Both the position numbers and the translations under genes were made by a program. Positions 33,288 through 41,533 of a stretch of 49,786 nucleotides of DNA are shown here, in pieces. Origin of the DNA: Syntrophaceae bacterium UBA6252 (GTDB lineage: Bacteria > Desulfobacterota > Syntrophia > Syntrophales > UBA6807); assembly GCA_002441265.1 (NCBI GenBank), contig DJVQ01000031.1:1-49786 (forward strand). Reading direction: 5' to 3'. The notes below the pieces were generated by a model that worked only from the letters and a program-made list of their open reading frames with translations, made no database searches and was not told where the DNA came from. How positions within the stretch are numbered: position 1 is the first letter of the stretch; the number at the start of each line of letters is the position of its first letter.

Positions 33288-33779
33288 TCAAGGGGTTTCC
33301 CGGAATTCGAGGAGCCCGTCCCAGTCGAGGATAGGAAAAATCCGGTGGAGCGAGTGGTCGTCCTCCACCAGGCGGTACTCGAGGCGTGCGAAGACTTTCT
33401 CCGCCCGGAGACGGACCGGTTCCAGGGGGACCACATCGTCCTTCGTCCCGTGAACCAGGACCGTCGGAACGCCGCTCTTCCCGCCGAGAAAGGGATCGAA
33501 CGGGTCGAGATGGATCGCCGGGGCGAGCAGGATGAGCTTTTCGACCCTGCTCCCGTGCAGGCACGCATAGACGGCGGCCATGAGGCCGCCGAAGCTGGAC
33601 CCCACGAGAATGAGACCGGTTTTCCCGCGGAGGAGCCCTTCCAACCGCTCCATCCGTTCCTCGAAGGTCCCCGGGAAGTCCTCCACGATCATTCCGGGAT
33701 ACCGTTCCCGGAAAAAGACCCCCTTGGTTCCCATGGAGGAACTCTCCAGGCCGTGAATGAACACTCTTTGCGGATTCAG
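33288..33779 (-). CDS. Small alpha/beta hydrolase (YqiA-like)
   Basis: This serine hydrolase fold starts with VFIHGLESSSMGTKG, has the nucleophile elbow GSSFGG (Ser62 counting from a CTG start), then VLVHGTKDDVV with the acid and DDHSLHR with the catalytic His. The start is unusual. No ATG lies before the first strand, and a perfect GGAGG sits seven bases before CTG 33779. GTG 33764 and TTG 33839 are in frame but lack a Shine-Dalgarno. The 163-residue product is short, as in esterases of the YqiA/RBBP9-like type. Substrate unknown. Confidence 0.75.
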   Translation of the reverse strand: MNPQRVFIHGLESSSMGTKGVFFRERYPGMIVEDFPGTFEERMERLEGLLRGKTGLILVGSSFGGLMAAVYACLHGSRVEKLILLAPAIHLDPFDPFLGGKSGVPTVLVHGTKDDVVPLEPVRLRAEKVFARLEYRLVEDDHSLHRIFPILDWDGLLEFRETP

Positions 33780-33842
33780 AACCTTTCCTCCCCTGCGGAA
33801 TGAATTAAGGACAATAACCGGTTTCACGCAATTAATCAATGG

Positions 33843-34005
33843 TGACGGCTTCGGAAAAAGTCCATATGCTGCGTTCCCCTTCGCCTCTCCTCACTGCGGC
33901 GTACCGGAAGTACGCCTCATTCGTCGCGGCTCGGGCGCCTTGCCTCTGGAGCTTTTTCCTTTGCCGTCTGAAGAAGTTTTGTTGTGACTTTTTACGCGTT
34001 CATCA
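33843..34005 (+). repeat. Dispersed intergenic repeat, copy D
   Basis: This is a full copy: left end GACGGCTTCGGAAAAAGTCC, central hairpin GGCGTAC-CGGAA-GTACGCC, CGGGCGCCTTGCC, and right end CTTTTTACGCGTTCATCA. It lies between the divergent hydrolase and DUF1015 genes and fills most of the 328-base gap. Confidence 0.8.
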
Positions 34006-34107
34006 GCCGTGGAGCGCGTCCGGCGCCGGCCCGGGCCCTGGAATGAGGTTGATTTTGTGGCGATTTCTGTGTTAAGAAAGCCGATCTTCGGCAGTTGGGA
34101 GACCGGC

Positions 34108-35355
34108 ATGAGTATCGTAAAACCCTTCAGAGCGCTTCGTCCCAGAAAATCACTGGTTGACCGGGTGGCTTCCCCCCCCTACGACGTCGTGGACCGGGCG
34201 GAAGCGAAGGCCATGGCCGCCGGGAATCCCATCAGTTTTCTGCACGTGGCGAAGGCGGAGATCGATTTCCCCGACGAGGTCCCTCCCGACGGGGAGCAGG
34301 TATATCTGAAGGCCAGGGCGAATCTCCAACGGATGCTCGACGCCGGCGTATTCCGGAAGGAGGAAACCCCCTGCCTGTACATCTACCGGCAGCAGATGGG
34401 GGCGCACCGGCAGTACGGCGTCGTGGCCGCCGTTCCCGTCGAGGCCTACGAGTCGGGAATGATCCGCAGGCACGAGTTGACCCTGAAGGAAAAGGAGGAG
34501 GACCGGACCTGCCACATCGACACGGTCGGCGCACAGACCGGCCTCGTCTTTCTCACGTACCGCCAGGACCCCGCCATCGACGGAATCGTCGGTTCCGTGG
34601 TGGGGAGGGATCCGGAGTACGATTTCAGGGCCGCCGACGAAATCGGCCACACCGTCTGGGTCGTCTCCGACAAGGAGGAGATCGCCCTGATCCGGGAGGT
34701 CTTCCGAAAGGTGGAGACCCTGTACATCGCCGACGGCCACCATCGGGCGGCCGCGGCGGCGACGGTGGCGCGGCGGCGGAAGGAAAGGAACCCGGACCAC
34801 CGGGGGGACGAGGAGTACAATTTCTTCATGGCCGCCATTTTCCCCCATGACCAGTTGAAGATCATGGATTACAACCGGGTGGTGAAGGACCTGAACGGGC
34901 TTTCCGTCCCCGCCTTTCTCGACAGGGTGGAGGAACGGTTCGTCGTCCGGGAGGACGGGGAACCGAAATCCCCGGAAGCCCCCCATAGCTTCGGAATGTA
35001 TCTCCAGGGAAAGTGGTATCTCCTGGAAACCCGGGAGATGCCGGACCCGGAGAAGGACATTATCGGATCCCTCGACGTGTCCATCCTCCAGGAACAGCTT
35101 CTCGGCCCGGTTCTCGCCATCGGGGACCCGAGAACGGACCACCGGATCCGTTTCGTGGGAGGGGCCAGGGGAATGAGGGAACTGGAAAGGCTTGTCGATT
35201 CGGGAGGGCACGTCGTCGCCTTCGCCCTTCACCCGACGACGATCGGCGAACTGATGGCCGTTGCGGACCGGGGGAGAATCATGCCTCCCAAATCCACCTG
35301 GTTCGAGCCGAAACTCCGGGGAGGGATTTTCATCCACTGCCTGGAAGATTTCTGA
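34108..35355 (+). CDS. DUF1015 family protein (ParB/sulfiredoxin-like)
   Basis: This 415-residue protein is typical of DUF1015 in length. It begins IVKPFRALRP and contains VASPPYDVV, the conserved YIADGHHRAAA motif of the ParB/Srx-type fold, and ALHPTTIGELM near the end. Some relatives bind nucleotides or phosphorylate free serine, but the activity of this group is not established. ATG 34108 follows GGGAG, and upstream in-frame codons run into the repeat. The next gene starts 70 bases on, so it may lead a unit with the NAGPA-like gene and miaA. Confidence 0.87.
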   Translation: MSIVKPFRALRPRKSLVDRVASPPYDVVDRAEAKAMAAGNPISFLHVAKAEIDFPDEVPPDGEQVYLKARANLQRMLDAGVFRKEETPCLYIYRQQMGAHRQYGVVAAVPVEAYESGMIRRHELTLKEKEEDRTCHIDTVGAQTGLVFLTYRQDPAIDGIVGSVVGRDPEYDFRAADEIGHTVWVVSDKEEIALIREVFRKVETLYIADGHHRAAAAATVARRRKERNPDHRGDEEYNFFMAAIFPHDQLKIMDYNRVVKDLNGLSVPAFLDRVEERFVVREDGEPKSPEAPHSFGMYLQGKWYLLETREMPDPEKDIIGSLDVSILQEQLLGPVLAIGDPRTDHRIRFVGGARGMRELERLVDSGGHVVAFALHPTTIGELMAVADRGRIMPPKSTWFEPKLRGGIFIHCLEDF

Positions 35356-35425
35356 TATCCCCCCGCCGGCGGTTCCCGCGGCCGTCCTTTGCGTCGCTTT
35401 CGTGAGATTCGAGGAAATCCCCGCG

Positions 35426-36292
35426 ATGGCATATTGCCGGACACACTGGATCCGTATGGCGTTCATGATTCCCCTCCCGCGCATCGCCGTTCTCGCGTTT
35501 TTTCTTTTCCTTGCCGTCCCGGAAGCCCTCCAGGCGGGAGACGCGGACTGGATTGCGCTGGACGAGGGCCTGTCCCTTGCCGTGTTCCGCGAAACCCCGG
35601 GATCTCCGTATGTCCTGTCGGTTCTGAGGATCGATCCCGCCCGCTACGAGCTGGAACTGCTGTCCGCCGCCGAACGGGGCCGGAACCCCATGTCCCTGAG
35701 GGACTGGTGCGGAACGTTCCAGCTCGCGGCCGCGATCAACGCCAGCATGTATCTCGAGGACGGCAGGAAAAGCACGGGCTACATGAGGAACTTCGATCAC
35801 GTGAACAATCCGAGGGTCAACGCCTCCTTCGGCGCTTTCCTGGTCTTCCACCCGGAGCGGCCGGACCTCCCCGCAGTCCAGATGGTGGACCGGGAACAGG
35901 AGGGCTGGGAGGGCCTGATCGGGCGTTATCGCACGGTCGTTCAGAACTACCGGCTGATCACGCTGGGCGGTAGGAACGCCTGGAGCCCCCCGTCCGACGA
36001 CAGGAAGTTCCAGACCGCCGCCATCGGCATGGACGCGGACGGCCGGATTCTCTTCATCCTTTCCCGCGAACCCCGGAGCGTCCACGATTTCGCGAACCGC
36101 CTCCTCGCGCTTCCCCTGGCGATCCGGAACGCCATGTACGTGGAAGGGGGCCAGGACGCCGGTCTGTTCATCGCCCGCTTTCCCCCGGAGATGAGAGGAC
36201 GGGAAGACCTGTCCCTCTTCGAGGACCGGCTGGGAAAGGACGCCACCCCCTCCGTTCCCAACGTGATCGGCATCCGGAAAATCCTCCGGTGA
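35426..36292 (+). CDS. Secreted phosphodiester glycosidase-like (NAGPA/DUF2233) protein
   Basis: NAGPA-type domains remove GlcNAc from phosphodiester-linked glycans. Bacterial forms act in the envelope. The 288-residue product has an N-terminal signal peptide (a hydrophobic run after MIPLPRIA, ending AVPEALQA). Conserved segments are AAINASMYLEDG, TGYMRN, NASFGAFLVF and MYVEGGQDAGLFI. ATG 35426 follows GAGGAA. Two further in-frame ATGs (35456, 35465) would shorten only the signal region. Miles from any polysaccharide genes, so the substrate is open. Confidence 0.8.
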   Translation: MAYCRTHWIRMAFMIPLPRIAVLAFFLFLAVPEALQAGDADWIALDEGLSLAVFRETPGSPYVLSVLRIDPARYELELLSAAERGRNPMSLRDWCGTFQLAAAINASMYLEDGRKSTGYMRNFDHVNNPRVNASFGAFLVFHPERPDLPAVQMVDREQEGWEGLIGRYRTVVQNYRLITLGGRNAWSPPSDDRKFQTAAIGMDADGRILFILSREPRSVHDFANRLLALPLAIRNAMYVEGGQDAGLFIARFPPEMRGREDLSLFEDRLGKDATPSVPNVIGIRKILR

Positions 36293-36302
36293 ATCGAAAG
36301 GG

Positions 36303-37277
36303 ATGGACAAAAACGGGAAAAGGACGTTCGTCATGAAGGGCCCATGGAACCTGATCGTTCTTCTCGGGCCGACCGCCACCGGGAAGACGGCCCTCGCGGC
36401 GAGGCTTGCCCGTGACCTCGGATCCGAGATCATCTCCGCCGATTCCCGCCAGGTCTACCGGGGCCTGGACCTGGGATCGGGAAAGGACCTCTCCGAATAC
36501 GTCGTCGACGGGAAACCCATCCCCTTTCATCTCATAGACATCGTCGACCCGGGGGTCGAGGAGTTCAGCGTCTTCGAGTTCCGGAAACGTTTCGATCTGT
36601 GTTTCCGGGCCTTGAGAAAGCGGGACCTGGTCCCGGTCCTGGCGGGAGGGACGGGCCTGTACCTCGAATCGGTGCTTCTCGATTACGGAATGTACGAGGT
36701 CCCCGAAAACCCCGGTCTCCGGAAGGAACTGGAAGGGTTTTCCATGGAGGCCCTCGCCGGGAGGCTCGCCACCCTCCTTCCGGCCCTTCACAACACCTCC
36801 GATCTCGTGGATCGGGGGCGGCTCGTCCGGGCGATCGAAATCGCCGCGTTTCAACGGGGGCGGGAGAGGAAGGCGGAAAGCGCCGCTGAGCGCCTCCGCC
36901 CGCTGGTCATCGGGGTGCGCTTCGAGCGGCCGGTCCTCAGAAAGCGGATCACCGAGCGGCTTCGGCGGCGTCTCGAAGAGGGAATGATCCGGGAGGTCGC
37001 GTCGCTCCACGAAAGGGGGGTGAGCTGGGAAACGCTCCACCGCCTCGGCCTGGAGTACCGGTACGTGAGCCTCCATCTCCGGGGGGAGCTTTCCTTCGAC
37101 GAGATGTTCCAGGTTCTGAACACCCGGATCCATCAGTTCGCCAAGCGCCAGGAAACCTGGTTCCGGCGGATGGAGTCCCGAGGGGTGGCGATTCGCTGGA
37201 TCGACGGCGGGGATTACGAAGCCGTCCGCGCCCTTGTCTTCGGTCCCGGGGGGGGCGGGCCGAAACGGGTCAGTTGA
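36303..37277 (+). CDS. miaA: tRNA dimethylallyltransferase
   Basis: MiaA adds a dimethylallyl group to A37 of tRNAs reading UNN codons. The 324-residue protein has the P-loop GPTATGKT, the substrate-binding SADSRQVYRGLD, VLAGGTGLYLES, and RRRLEEGMIREV. LDLGSGKDLSEY stands where classical MiaA has DIGTAKP, so it belongs to a variant branch. ATG 36333 (with AAAAGG upstream) is an equally good start and would give a more usual N-terminus. It follows the NAGPA-like gene by ten bases and runs eight bases into the convergent DUF3467 gene. Confidence 0.88.
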   Translation: MDKNGKRTFVMKGPWNLIVLLGPTATGKTALAARLARDLGSEIISADSRQVYRGLDLGSGKDLSEYVVDGKPIPFHLIDIVDPGVEEFSVFEFRKRFDLCFRALRKRDLVPVLAGGTGLYLESVLLDYGMYEVPENPGLRKELEGFSMEALAGRLATLLPALHNTSDLVDRGRLVRAIEIAAFQRGRERKAESAAERLRPLVIGVRFERPVLRKRITERLRRRLEEGMIREVASLHERGVSWETLHRLGLEYRYVSLHLRGELSFDEMFQVLNTRIHQFAKRQETWFRRMESRGVAIRWIDGGDYEAVRALVFGPGGGGPKRVS

Positions 37278-37551
37278 TCCGGATGGGTCCTCCCGGCTCC
37301 TCCGCCCGGGGGATCTCCCCGTACTTCCGTTCGTAAATGGAAACGTTCTCCGCCAGGGCGTTCAGGATGCGCTTGGCATGGCCGGGACTGACCACGACCC
37401 GGGCCGTCACCGAACCCGCCGGCGGGGCCACCATGATGAAATCCATCACGAATTCCTCCCGGGTGTGGATGACCGCCATGTGGTTCGCGTACACGCCCCC
37501 GTGAAGGGACGGGGGAAAGTTCACCTTGATTTCCTTCGGGCCGTCGGCCAT
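37270..37551 (-). CDS. DUF3467 family protein
   Basis: This 93-residue protein has the family signature YANHMAVIHTREEFVMDF, VVVSPGHAKRILNAL and an acidic/Pro tail. The family is widespread in anaerobes and has no established function. ATG 37551 follows AGGAGGAGC. The end overlaps miaA by eight bases in convergent fashion. It lies 31 bases after the HAD gene, probably in one transcript. Confidence 0.8.
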   Translation of the reverse strand: MADGPKEIKVNFPPSLHGGVYANHMAVIHTREEFVMDFIMVAPPAGSVTARVVVSPGHAKRILNALAENVSIYERKYGEIPRAEEPGGPIRIN

Positions 37552-37582
37552 GATGCTCCTCCTCGATGTTCCGGGGGGTCCG

Positions 37583-38203
37583 TCACTGGAGAAAGGACAC
37601 CTCCCGCCTGATCCGGGAAAGAAACGCCTCCCTTCCCGTGTACCGGATCGTCCGGATTCCCCGGGCGTCCGCCCTCTCGCAGTTTCCGTCGTTGTCGTCC
37701 ACGAAGAGGACCTCTTCCCCGGAAACTCCGAGAATTTCCAGGACGTGGTCGAACAGGGCGGGATTCCGTTTGCTCTTGCCGATATAAAAACTGTTGAAGA
37801 CCCGGTCGAAGCGCCGGAAAAACCGGTCCCGTCCGTCGAGTTCCTCCAGCCAGTTCGTCTGGTCGCTCAGGATGCCCAGAAGGGGAATCCCCTCCCTGAG
37901 CTTCGGCAGGAGGTCCGCCATCCAGTCCCGGAACACGAACCGTGACAGAATTTCGCGCCGCAGGGATGCGTCGCTTCCGGAAATCCCCGTTTCCGCGCGG
38001 AGGACGTCCCAGTACGTCTTTTCAAGCACGTGTCCCGTGACGTACCCCGTTTCGTGGACGAGGTCATGGCCTTTCCTGACGAAATCCTCCCCGGGCAGGC
38101 CGTTGGCGGCGGCGATGGCCCGGAGCCCCTCCGCGAATCCCTCTTCCGCAAGAACGCCGCCGAAGTCGAAAAGAACCGCCCGCAACCGTTCCATCTCCAG
38201 CAT
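37583..38203 (-). CDS. HAD-superfamily hydrolase
   Basis: This is a 206-residue phosphatase-like protein. Motif I is FDFGGVL, with the nucleophile Asp and the Gly seen in the subgroup that lacks the second Asp. Motif II is GILSDQTN, the Lys lies in GKSKRNP, and motif III is VLFVDDNDGN. A four-helix cap region follows motif I (about 20-100). ATG 38203 has GAGGAGG rather close; ATG 38194 is the alternative. Likely substrates are small phosphorylated metabolites. A role with DUF3467 cannot be read. Confidence 0.82.
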   Translation of the reverse strand: MLEMERLRAVLFDFGGVLAEEGFAEGLRAIAAANGLPGEDFVRKGHDLVHETGYVTGHVLEKTYWDVLRAETGISGSDASLRREILSRFVFRDWMADLLPKLREGIPLLGILSDQTNWLEELDGRDRFFRRFDRVFNSFYIGKSKRNPALFDHVLEILGVSGEEVLFVDDNDGNCERADARGIRTIRYTGREAFLSRIRREVSFLQ

Positions 38204-38270
38204 TTCCTCCTCGACCGGGTCTTATCACCGAACGGCGGAATTGGGAACAGGGAAAACCTGGGACACTTAA

Positions 38271-38335
38271 GGAAAAACCAGGGACACTTCCCGTATTTTT
38301 CTCAAGAAAAATGCGGGAAGTGTCCCGGTTTTTCC
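38271..38335. repeat. 65-bp near-perfect palindrome (REP-like)
   Basis: Arms pair end to end: GGAAAAACC / GGTTTTTCC, GGGACACTTCCCG / CGGGAAGTGTCCC, ATTTTTCT / AGAAAAAT around CA, with one unpaired A and one T/G pair. Part copies flank it (AAAACCTGGGACACTTA just before, GCGGGAAGTCCCCCC about 26 bases after). It lies between the divergent HAD and PqqD genes, so it is not simply a terminator. Confidence 0.75.
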
Positions 38336-38385
38336 CCGGGCAGCACCCCGGTTTTCCGGATGCGGGAAGTCCCCCCTTTTCGCTC

Positions 38386-38414
38386 TTGATGCCCCGCGGC
38401 TTTTCCTGTAAAAA
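38386..38414 (+). promoter_or_regulatory. Putative promoter of the RiPP-like operon
   Basis: TTGATG (38386-38391), 17-bp spacer, TAAAAA (38409-38414), 27 bases before the PqqD-type start. Matches are partial. Confidence 0.35.
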
Positions 38415-38440
38415 AATGACGTTGCATCAAGGAGGGCTTC

Positions 38441-38719
38441 ATGGATCCCTGGGACCGGGTTTTTCGGAAGAGCGGGAAAGTGGCCTGGAGGATGGTGGAC
38501 GACGACGGCGTTCTCCTGAATCTGACCACGGGTTACTATTACACCCTGAACGAAGTGGGTCGTTTCTTCTGGGAGTCCCTGGACGGCCGGAAGAAGCTGT
38601 CCGAGATCCACGGGGACCTTCTGGAACGGTACGACGTGGACGGCGGGGAGGCCCGGAGGGACCTCCTGGAACTCCTCGAGGATCTGCGGAAAGAGGGCCT
38701 CGTGGAGCCCGATGCGTAG
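38441..38719 (+). CDS. PqqD-family leader-binding protein (RRE, lasso B1-like)
   Basis: PqqD-type proteins are RiPP recognition elements that bind the leader of a precursor peptide and present it to the modifying enzymes. This 92-residue product shows the family run from WRMVDDDGVLLNL through TGYYYTLNEVGRFFWESLDG, then two helices ending LRKEGLVEP. ATG 38441 follows an ideal AAGGAGG. It overlaps the leader peptidase gene by eight bases. With the next three genes this is the arrangement of lasso-peptide tailoring loci, but PqqD-like proteins also serve radical-SAM RiPP systems. No radical-SAM gene is present here. Confidence 0.88.
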   Translation: MDPWDRVFRKSGKVAWRMVDDDGVLLNLTTGYYYTLNEVGRFFWESLDGRKKLSEIHGDLLERYDVDGGEARRDLLELLEDLRKEGLVEPDA

Positions 38720-39227
38720 CGACCCCCCGAAAAGCGGAAAGAACGCCGTTTCGAGCGGCGGGGCGCGCGGGCTTTTCGCGAAGCCCCCCATGAACCGGCG
38801 CCGGAAGATCCTTCTCCTTTTCAACCCGGTCAACGGGGCGGCCGTTCTGCGGATTCTGGCCGCCCTGCTCCTTGCGTCCCGCAGGCTTCGCCGGAACTCC
38901 CTGCCGGACCTCCTGCGCTCCCTGGACCGGCCGGGGAGGAAGGGCGCCACGCTTCTCGACGGAGACCGGGAACGGGGGGAACTCTACCGGGATGTCCTGA
39001 ACTTCGTCCTTACCGGGTGCCTCAAAGTGAAGCGTCCCTGCCTGTTCCGTTCCCTTGCCCTCTTCTCCTACTACCGCCGGAAGGGGGTCCCCGTGCGGAT
39101 CGCCTACGGGGTCAGGAACAGCGGGGGGACCTTCGAGGGACACAGCTGGCTCGTCCTGGACCGCGCCCCTTTCCTGGAAACGTCCGATCCGGACGGGGCT
39201 TATTCGACCCTTTACGTGTACCCGTGA
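38712..39227 (+). CDS. Transglutaminase-like leader peptidase (lasso B2/McjB-C-like)
   Basis: This family removes the leader peptide with a cysteine-protease triad on a transglutaminase fold. The 171-residue protein has Cys110 (KRPCLFRSLALF), His144 (FEGHSWLVLD) and Asp150, in the spacing expected of McjB C-terminal domains. The Gly-Val before the His (IAYGVRNSGG) also fits. A basic N-terminal part (about 1-60) has no similarity I recognise. ATG 38712 overlaps pqqD. A start at 38790 would drop the N-terminal part but has no Shine-Dalgarno. Triad intact, so peptidase activity is expected. Confidence 0.87.
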   Translation: MRSDPPKSGKNAVSSGGARGLFAKPPMNRRRKILLLFNPVNGAAVLRILAALLLASRRLRRNSLPDLLRSLDRPGRKGATLLDGDRERGELYRDVLNFVLTGCLKVKRPCLFRSLALFSYYRRKGVPVRIAYGVRNSGGTFEGHSWLVLDRAPFLETSDPDGAYSTLYVYP

Positions 39228-39238
39228 CGGGGATCTCC

Positions 39239-40300
39239 ATGGAAGAGGAAAGCATTTTCCATCCGGCAACGGCGCCCCTGGCGTCGAGGGCCCTCGAGGA
39301 GGCGCGATTTTCCGTACACGGCCTCTCCCTTCGGGTGTTTTCCGATTCGGGGACGGTCCTTCGCGCCGTGGAGGGCCTTCTCGGGTATTTTCGGCGCGGG
39401 GAAACGCCGCCCGCCGACGTGACCTTTTATCTCGTATCGGAGACGCCCTCCCGTTTCCCCTTCGGGGACGCGTTCCTGAGGGAGGGAAGCGTCCTCTTCG
39501 ATTCCCGGAGGGACGGCGAAAACGGCCCGTCGAACGAGGCGAACCCGTTCCTCGTCTACCGTTCCTGGGAAGGGCGCTTCATGGCCGATTTCGGTCCCCG
39601 GGGAAGCCTGTTCCTGGACACGGCGGCCGGTCTCGGGCTCGGGTTCTTCCCGGACCCGGAGGCCGTCCATCCCGCCGTCCTCTCCAACTACATGTTTCTC
39701 GTCGGGTTTTCGGAAATGCTGCGGACCAGGGACCGTTTTCTCATCCATGCCGCCGCCGTAGCGGGAAACGGGAAGGGGGTGCTGGCCCCGGCCCTCTCGG
39801 GGAACGGGAAGACCACCTTGTGCCTCTCCCTGCTCCACGGCGGGTTCAAGTACCTGAGCGACGACCGTCCCATCCTCCGGAGAACGGACGGGGGCTTCGA
39901 GATCCTTTCCTTTCCGGAGGAAATCGACGTGACGGACAAAACGATCTCCCTCTTCCCGGCCCTGAGGAATCTCGATCCCTCCTGCTTCCGGAAAGGCCTC
40001 AGGAAAAAAGGGTTCTCCGTGGAGCGGTGCTGGCCCGGGGCGACGGTGGACCGGACCGTTCCCAGGGTGCTCCTCTTTCCCCGGGTCGTGGAGGAAGACG
40101 CGAGCCGTCTTCGTCCCCTCTCGAAGACGGAGGCCGTGTCGCGGCTATTGCCCCACAGCCTGCTCGTCATGGATCCCCTGGTGGCCGCGAAGCAGTTTCA
40201 CCTGCTGTGCGACATGGCGGAAAGCATGGACTGTTACGAACTGCTCTATGGAAGGGATGTGCTTTCCGTGCACGAGCTGATCCGGGGCCTCGTCGGATGA
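39239..40300 (+). CDS. HPr-kinase-like protein of RiPP cluster
   Basis: This 353-residue protein has an HPrK/PEPCK-type ATP site: P-loop SGNGKTT (187-193) after IHAAAVA, then LSDDRP (206-211), where HPr kinase holds its metal-binding Asp. The N-terminal 150 residues differ from HPr kinase. In lasso clusters similar kinases (ThcoK/PadeK type) phosphorylate the peptide's last Ser. The precursor found here has no Ser, so the target may be Thr or another peptide. ATG 39239 follows GGGG, and GTG 39224 overlapping the upstream stop is an alternative. Confidence 0.82.
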   Translation: MEEESIFHPATAPLASRALEEARFSVHGLSLRVFSDSGTVLRAVEGLLGYFRRGETPPADVTFYLVSETPSRFPFGDAFLREGSVLFDSRRDGENGPSNEANPFLVYRSWEGRFMADFGPRGSLFLDTAAGLGLGFFPDPEAVHPAVLSNYMFLVGFSEMLRTRDRFLIHAAAVAGNGKGVLAPALSGNGKTTLCLSLLHGGFKYLSDDRPILRRTDGGFEILSFPEEIDVTDKTISLFPALRNLDPSCFRKGLRKKGFSVERCWPGATVDRTVPRVLLFPRVVEEDASRLRPLSKTEAVSRLLPHSLLVMDPLVAAKQFHLLCDMAESMDCYELLYGRDVLSVHELIRGLVG

Positions 40301-41370
40301 GCTTCTCCCGGGAACAGCGGTTCGTGATCGGAGTCCTCCGGTCGTTTCTCGGAACCGCCGGCGGGCCCCCGTCCGTCCCGGAAAACGCGGACTGGGACAA
40401 GCTTCTCGCCCTTCTCCGTTATCACAGGCTCCTTCCCGCGGCCGATTCCGTTCTTTCGAAAGGGGCCGGCCGGGACGCCCTGCCGCCCTTCTTTTTCGCC
40501 GCGCTGAAGCGGGGTACCCGCGAGAGTTCCGCCATGGCCCTCTTTCTCGAAACCCATCTCCGGGGCCTTTCGGAGGCGTTCCGGCGCCGGGGGATCCCCT
40601 TCGTCGTCCTCAAGGGCGCCGCCCTCGCCGCCGAATACTACGATCCTCCCCATCTGAGGCCTTACGGGGACCTGGACATCCTGATCCGCTACGGGGACTT
40701 CGCCCGGACCCGGGACCTCCTCGCCGGCGAGGGATTCCTCCCCGAGGACGCGGACCGGGACCGGTTCACCCGGGAATCGGTGAAGGCGGTGCCCTGGAAG
40801 CATCCCCTGCATCCCGGCCTGTCGGTCGATCTCCAGTGGGAAACGGTGACCCTCTACTGGGGGAAAACCCCGTTCCTGAGCGGCGACGCAGGCTGGGAAA
40901 GGGTCCATGAGATCCGCCACCGGGACCTGTCGTTCCACGGCCTCGATCCGACCCTTCTCGTGCCCTACCTGTGCGTTCACCTCATGTCCCACCACCACTT
41001 CAGTCCCCTCGTCAATCTCGCGGACATCGGGCTCGTCCTCGGGAACCGCCGGTTTCCCGTCGATTGGGAGGGGGTCATGCAGATCGCCGCGGAACAGGGA
41101 ATCCGCAGCGCCCTCTATCACCCCCTGCGGTTTCTCAGGGATCCCCTCGGGGTCCCGGTGCCGGAAACCGTCCTTGGGGGCCTGAGGCCCGGTTTCGCCG
41201 CCAGGGGACTGTTCCCCTCCCGGAAACTGGCTTTCCGTCCGGGGCCTTTGCCCCGGTGGGCGGAAAGGACGGTCAAGTTTTTTTTGATCGACGGCTGGGC
41301 GGGAAGGGCGAAAGCCCTGGAAACGTTCTACCGGTACCGGGTGGCGGGGCGGACCGGCTCGAACAAGTGA
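40297..41370 (+). CDS. Nucleotidyltransferase-family protein (NTP_transf_5-like) of RiPP cluster
   Basis: This 357-residue protein has a minimal nucleotidyltransferase core: FVVLKGAALAAEYY with Lys106-Gly107, then RPYGDLDILI with the metal Asp pair Asp125/Asp127, and a long helical C-terminal region. Members sit beside lasso-peptide kinases and in some clusters act on the phosphorylated peptide. The start overlaps the kinase stop (ATGA). The operon ends about 215 bases later at a strong terminator (41586-41610). Confidence 0.85.
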   Translation: MSFSREQRFVIGVLRSFLGTAGGPPSVPENADWDKLLALLRYHRLLPAADSVLSKGAGRDALPPFFFAALKRGTRESSAMALFLETHLRGLSEAFRRRGIPFVVLKGAALAAEYYDPPHLRPYGDLDILIRYGDFARTRDLLAGEGFLPEDADRDRFTRESVKAVPWKHPLHPGLSVDLQWETVTLYWGKTPFLSGDAGWERVHEIRHRDLSFHGLDPTLLVPYLCVHLMSHHHFSPLVNLADIGLVLGNRRFPVDWEGVMQIAAEQGIRSALYHPLRFLRDPLGVPVPETVLGGLRPGFAARGLFPSRKLAFRPGPLPRWAERTVKFFLIDGWAGRAKALETFYRYRVAGRTGSNK

Positions 41371-41533
41371 TATTTCCCGAGGATGGAGGACCGGCCGGCC
41401 CGTTCTTCGGCGTTGGCGGTGGTCCCGGTCGGGATTCGCTGCCGCGCCTCGGATGCGCCGGTCGGATACCCGCCCTTCGGGCGGTTGCGGTCATCGGGTT
41501 CGTACGGCGGGTCGGGGGACGAACAACCAGTCG

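Noticed and set aside
32696..33568. 290-codon version of the NIL ferredoxin
   Set aside because: The N-terminal part is another frame of the hydrolase gene; ATG 33139 starts the NIL domain.
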